A model generated the notes under the pieces. It was given only the letters and a program-made list of their open reading frames with translations, had not been told where the DNA came from and made no database searches. Shown piece by piece: positions 51,832 to 54,083 of a stretch of 54,083 nucleotides of DNA (position 1 is the first letter of the stretch; each line of letters starts with the position of its first letter). Source of the DNA: an uncultured Collinsella sp. (GTDB lineage: Bacteria > Actinomycetota > Coriobacteriia > Coriobacteriales > Coriobacteriaceae); assembly GCA_902492935.1 (NCBI GenBank), contig CABUNJ010000016.1, positions 1 to 54,083 on the forward strand, read 5' to 3'. A program made the translations under genes and the position numbers.

Positions 51832-52329
51832 CTATTCCGCCTCGAGCACTTCCTCGACCTGCGGGGCCTTTTCGCCCACAAGCACATGGGCGATCTTTGC
51901 CGCAATCGGATCGAACAGCAAGCCGCCGACCACAACAAAGGCCCAACCGCCGGTGGCGAGCTTTGCCCAACGGGAGAAATAGGTTGTTTCGCCCACAAGG
52001 CCAAAGCCGGTCTGGAATGCAATCTCAGCCAAACCGATAATCAAAAAGAGCAGCGTGGCGGCAAACACCGTACCGGCAATCTTTGCCGCGGGGCCGCCTG
52101 GCTTGAATCCAAAGAAATCAACCCAGCCCCCAACGGCCTTTCCAAACTGCGGTAGCGAACTCACCACCTCTGCGATGACGACGGCAAGCGCGAGCTGTCC
52201 CCAAAAACCGGTAGGGCTCGATAGATCAAGTGCCGCCTTGCCTTCGATAATCGGCAAAAAAGAGCACATCAGAAGCGGGTTCACCAGTGCGTTAACCACG
52301 CCGGCGACCCTCGTTTCTCGAGAATTCAT
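51832..52329 (-). CDS. Four-helix membrane protein of unknown function
   Basis: Predicted 165-residue protein with four hydrophobic segments (GVVNALVNPLLMCSFLPII, LALAVVIAEVVSSLPQFG, IAGTVFAATLLFLIIGLAEI, WAFVVVGGLLFDPIAAKI) and an acidic C terminus (APQVEEVLEAE). No family is recognised. AAAGGA is eight bases before the ATG. It stands just downstream of the membrane LuxR gene on the same strand (77-bp gap), so it may be part of or regulated by that unit; this is inference from position only. Confidence 0.7.
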   Translation of the reverse strand: MNSRETRVAGVVNALVNPLLMCSFLPIIEGKAALDLSSPTGFWGQLALAVVIAEVVSSLPQFGKAVGGWVDFFGFKPGGPAAKIAGTVFAATLLFLIIGLAEIAFQTGFGLVGETTYFSRWAKLATGGWAFVVVGGLLFDPIAAKIAHVLVGEKAPQVEEVLEAE

Positions 52330-52406
52330 ATTCAGATTTCCTTTAGCTTTTCGTAGTTATGCAGCACGTGGAGAAACCGCGCCCCCTACTGGAAAGCCAG
52401 TTTTAG

Positions 52407-53474
52407 TTACTTTTCCGCAGAAGCGGCAGCGCCACGCGAACGTTCGTAAAACATGCCCATCAGTTCGCTGCGACGCGAAACAGAGAGCTTCCGATAGATG
52501 CTGTGAACGTGTGCTTTGACCGTTCCCAATGAGATAACCAGGTCGTTTGCTATCTGCTGGTTCCCCTGTCCCGCCAAAACACAAGACAGCACCTCTTGCT
52601 CACGCGGTGTGAGCTCATACAGCGCGCAAAAATCGGCGATATCATCGGCGCCCTGCTTTGCCGTGCGTTGCTCCGTCTCCAAACGATACAAGTTCAGACG
52701 ATCGCGAACAAGCTGCTCGGTTCGGCGCATGTGGAATTCATCTTGATAATGGCGGGCGTAGATGATGCAGGAGATGGTAAGGCAGGCCCACAGGGCGTCT
52801 TCCATGATGTTGATCTTGCCCACATAAAACGGAACCGATCCAGAATGCATATACATAGCTGCGTAAATAAGGTCCTCGCCAATCGAGGCTGCATAGGCGC
52901 AAAGGCATAAAACAAAAAGCAATCGCAAAAGATGCAGCGCGCGGAGGTCGGCGCCTTCATCAACGGCAGAGCGCGCCAAGTTCATCAGTGCCCACGCGCA
53001 AAGCGAGATAATGACCAGAGGGTCGATAAAGAGGTAAGTCATATCGGACGCGATGCCAAGACAAACCGTACCCGCCAAGCACCGAATCAGGGCAAGCACC
53101 GGGAAGAGAAGGAACGGAATCGCTCGGGCGGAGCGCTTAAGCACATTGCACACCAGCAGATAAAAGAGAATCTCCTCCCCCATCTGGAAGAGCGTCTTCG
53201 CTATTCCAAAAAGAGTCAAATCGCCATGGGGGCCGAAGCTGCCTCCCGAAGAGAACGTCCCCGACACAAGGCACGATCCCATATCGGCCACTCCTTCGAG
53301 GGCCAGCAGGGCCATAAGCATAGAGAGGTACGCAAAGCGCTTGCTCTCCGTCACGCCCCTGGTCACACCGCAGAAAAAGGCGGCGCAGGCAAAGAGGCAA
53401 AGGAAAAACACGTTGTAAAGATAGATATAGAACCCCACGAGCTTGTCCTCCCCTTTTGCCGCAACGAGACGCAT
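52407..53474 (-). CDS. Membrane-anchored LuxR-family transcriptional regulator
   Basis: Predicted 355-residue regulator. Seven or eight hydrophobic segments occupy about residues 12-240 (FYIYLYNVFFLCLFACAAFF, LLVCNVLKRSARAIPFLLF, ALHLLRLLFVLCLCAYAASI). A short coiled linker (FHMRRTEQLVRDRLNLYRLE) leads to a LuxR/GerE HTH domain about 285-345 (LTPREQEVLSCVLAGQGNQQ, SLGTVKAHVHSIYRKLSVS). This fused membrane-HTH type is common in Coriobacteria and Eggerthellaceae. It presumably senses a membrane or external signal and acts on nearby genes such as the MATE pump upstream or the small membrane protein. No clear ribosome site precedes the ATG at 53474. Confidence 0.9.
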   Translation of the reverse strand: MRLVAAKGEDKLVGFYIYLYNVFFLCLFACAAFFCGVTRGVTESKRFAYLSMLMALLALEGVADMGSCLVSGTFSSGGSFGPHGDLTLFGIAKTLFQMGEEILFYLLVCNVLKRSARAIPFLLFPVLALIRCLAGTVCLGIASDMTYLFIDPLVIISLCAWALMNLARSAVDEGADLRALHLLRLLFVLCLCAYAASIGEDLIYAAMYMHSGSVPFYVGKINIMEDALWACLTISCIIYARHYQDEFHMRRTEQLVRDRLNLYRLETEQRTAKQGADDIADFCALYELTPREQEVLSCVLAGQGNQQIANDLVISLGTVKAHVHSIYRKLSVSRRSELMGMFYERSRGAAASAEK

Positions 53475-53596
53475 GACTCATGATAGCGCAACGGTACCCC
53501 GCGGATATTCGAACCGGCCGCAACCCGCAAGAGACGGGCGGCAAGGCTCGAGTAACCCTACCGCCCGCAATTTATTGCAGAATCCGATTGTTTGAT

Positions 53597-54083
53597 TTAC
53601 ATCTCTTCGGCAGCCGCAGCGCGAGCAGCCTCGAGAACCTCTTCGGGAAGCTCGACGCCCTCGTCGGTGTTATAGCCGTACTTCGTAGCGCCCTTCTTAA
53701 GGAAGAAGATCGAGACCACAGCGGTAAGAGCCTCGGCCACCGTCAGAGCCAGCCATACGCCGTCGCCGCCCATAACCATGGGAAGCACCAGCAGCAGGAC
53801 AATGGGGAGAACAAGCGAGCGCAGCGTGGAGATAACCAGCGGCATCATCGTATCGTTGAAAGCGGTGAGCATGTTCTGGATGCAGATGTTCACGCCAACG
53901 AGGCCTGCGCAGGAAGCGAAGAGGACCCACTTCTGAGCAGCAAGGGTGTACACGGGATCGCCGGGAACCTGACCGTAGACAAGCAGAATCGGCTTCATGA
54001 GGATGATGCCAAGGATGGCGATAACGATGATGAGGACAGCGCTCAGGCGACGATACTTCTGATACGTGCTGTGAATCTTCTTG
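53597..54083 (-). CDS. MATE-family efflux transporter, 5' end outside the window
   Basis: Partial reading frame; about 161 residues of the C-terminal part are present and the frame runs open to the window edge, so the start lies to the right. Hydrophobic segments follow the MATE pattern: AVLIIVIAILGIILMKPILL, WVLFASCAGLVGVNICIQN (with the conserved NxxxA-like loop after it), LRSLVLPIVLLLVLPMVMG and GVWLALTVAEALTAVVSIFF. The tail TDEGVELPEEVLEAARAAAA is acidic. These pumps export drugs or metabolites using Na+ or H+ gradients. Its stop is 122 bases from the LuxR gene start. Confidence 0.82.
   Translation of the reverse strand, partial: KKIHSTYQKYRRLSAVLIIVIAILGIILMKPILLVYGQVPGDPVYTLAAQKWVLFASCAGLVGVNICIQNMLTAFNDTMMPLVISTLRSLVLPIVLLLVLPMVMGGDGVWLALTVAEALTAVVSIFFLKKGATKYGYNTDEGVELPEEVLEAARAAAAEEM

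Overview
The window looks like chromosomal DNA of a high-GC, anaerobic gut actinobacterium of the Coriobacteriia, most probably Collinsella or a close relative. This rests on gene content and protein style: a rubrerythrin, mannose-family PTS genes, LytTR two-component genes, a membrane-anchored LuxR regulator, UMF1 and YitT membrane proteins, and the absence of respiratory genes. It is inference, because no database search was possible. No integrase, transposase, phage gene or CRISPR array was seen. The two RNA genes are tRNA-Val(GAC) at the left end and tRNA-Asp(GTC) near 41.8 kb.

Layout. 0-5 kb: tRNA-Val followed by an accessory patch (DUF5710/zinc protein, zinc-ribbon protein, HNH nuclease with a possible modified-base reader, AlbA/Schlafen-type regulator). 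5.0-5.6 kb: a gene-free stretch carrying two different repeat arrays. 5.6-12.3 kb: M16C metalloprotease, a HicAB toxin-antitoxin pair with a LexA-like box, 5-formyl-THF cyclo-ligase, MetA and an LDH-family dehydrogenase. 12.4-26.9 kb: a sugar-metabolism region holding three paralogous SIS-domain isomerase/deglycase genes, three GntR/UTRA repressors, a mannose-family PTS (IIAB, IIC, IID), a HAD phosphatase, a DMT transporter, YitT and recQ. 26.9-37.9 kb: GNAT acetyltransferase, threonine aldolase, PAP2 phosphatase, mfd, nth, an ABC exporter and rmuC. 38-42 kb: structured intergenic elements around a small membrane protein, rubrerythrin, a cluster-less MutY-like glycosylase, an Rrf2 regulator and tRNA-Asp. 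42-54 kb: YfcE phosphoesterase, a glycosyltransferase/LytS/LytTR operon, UMF1 transporter, Zn-PLC-like protein, a second LytTR regulator, NhaA, an ECF S component, a membrane LuxR regulator and a truncated MATE pump.

The 12.4-26.9 kb region reads as one metabolic unit. A mannose-family PTS paired with FrlB-like SIS proteins is the architecture of the Salmonella gfr system for fructoselysine/glucoselysine, so uptake and deglycation of Amadori or amino-sugar compounds is the best guess. An ACGT-N5-ACGT-type site recurs in front of the second GntR gene, the PTS operon and the DMT gene. The first and third SIS genes have their own distinct repeated promoter sites.

The most unusual feature is the density of dispersed palindromic elements: four copies of a roughly 45-bp hairpin element, a GACTAGTCGTTGGGGACG-type inverted repeat, two roughly 165-nt 3' elements whose long stems differ in sequence but stay paired, and a 37-bp perfect palindrome upstream of tRNA-Asp.
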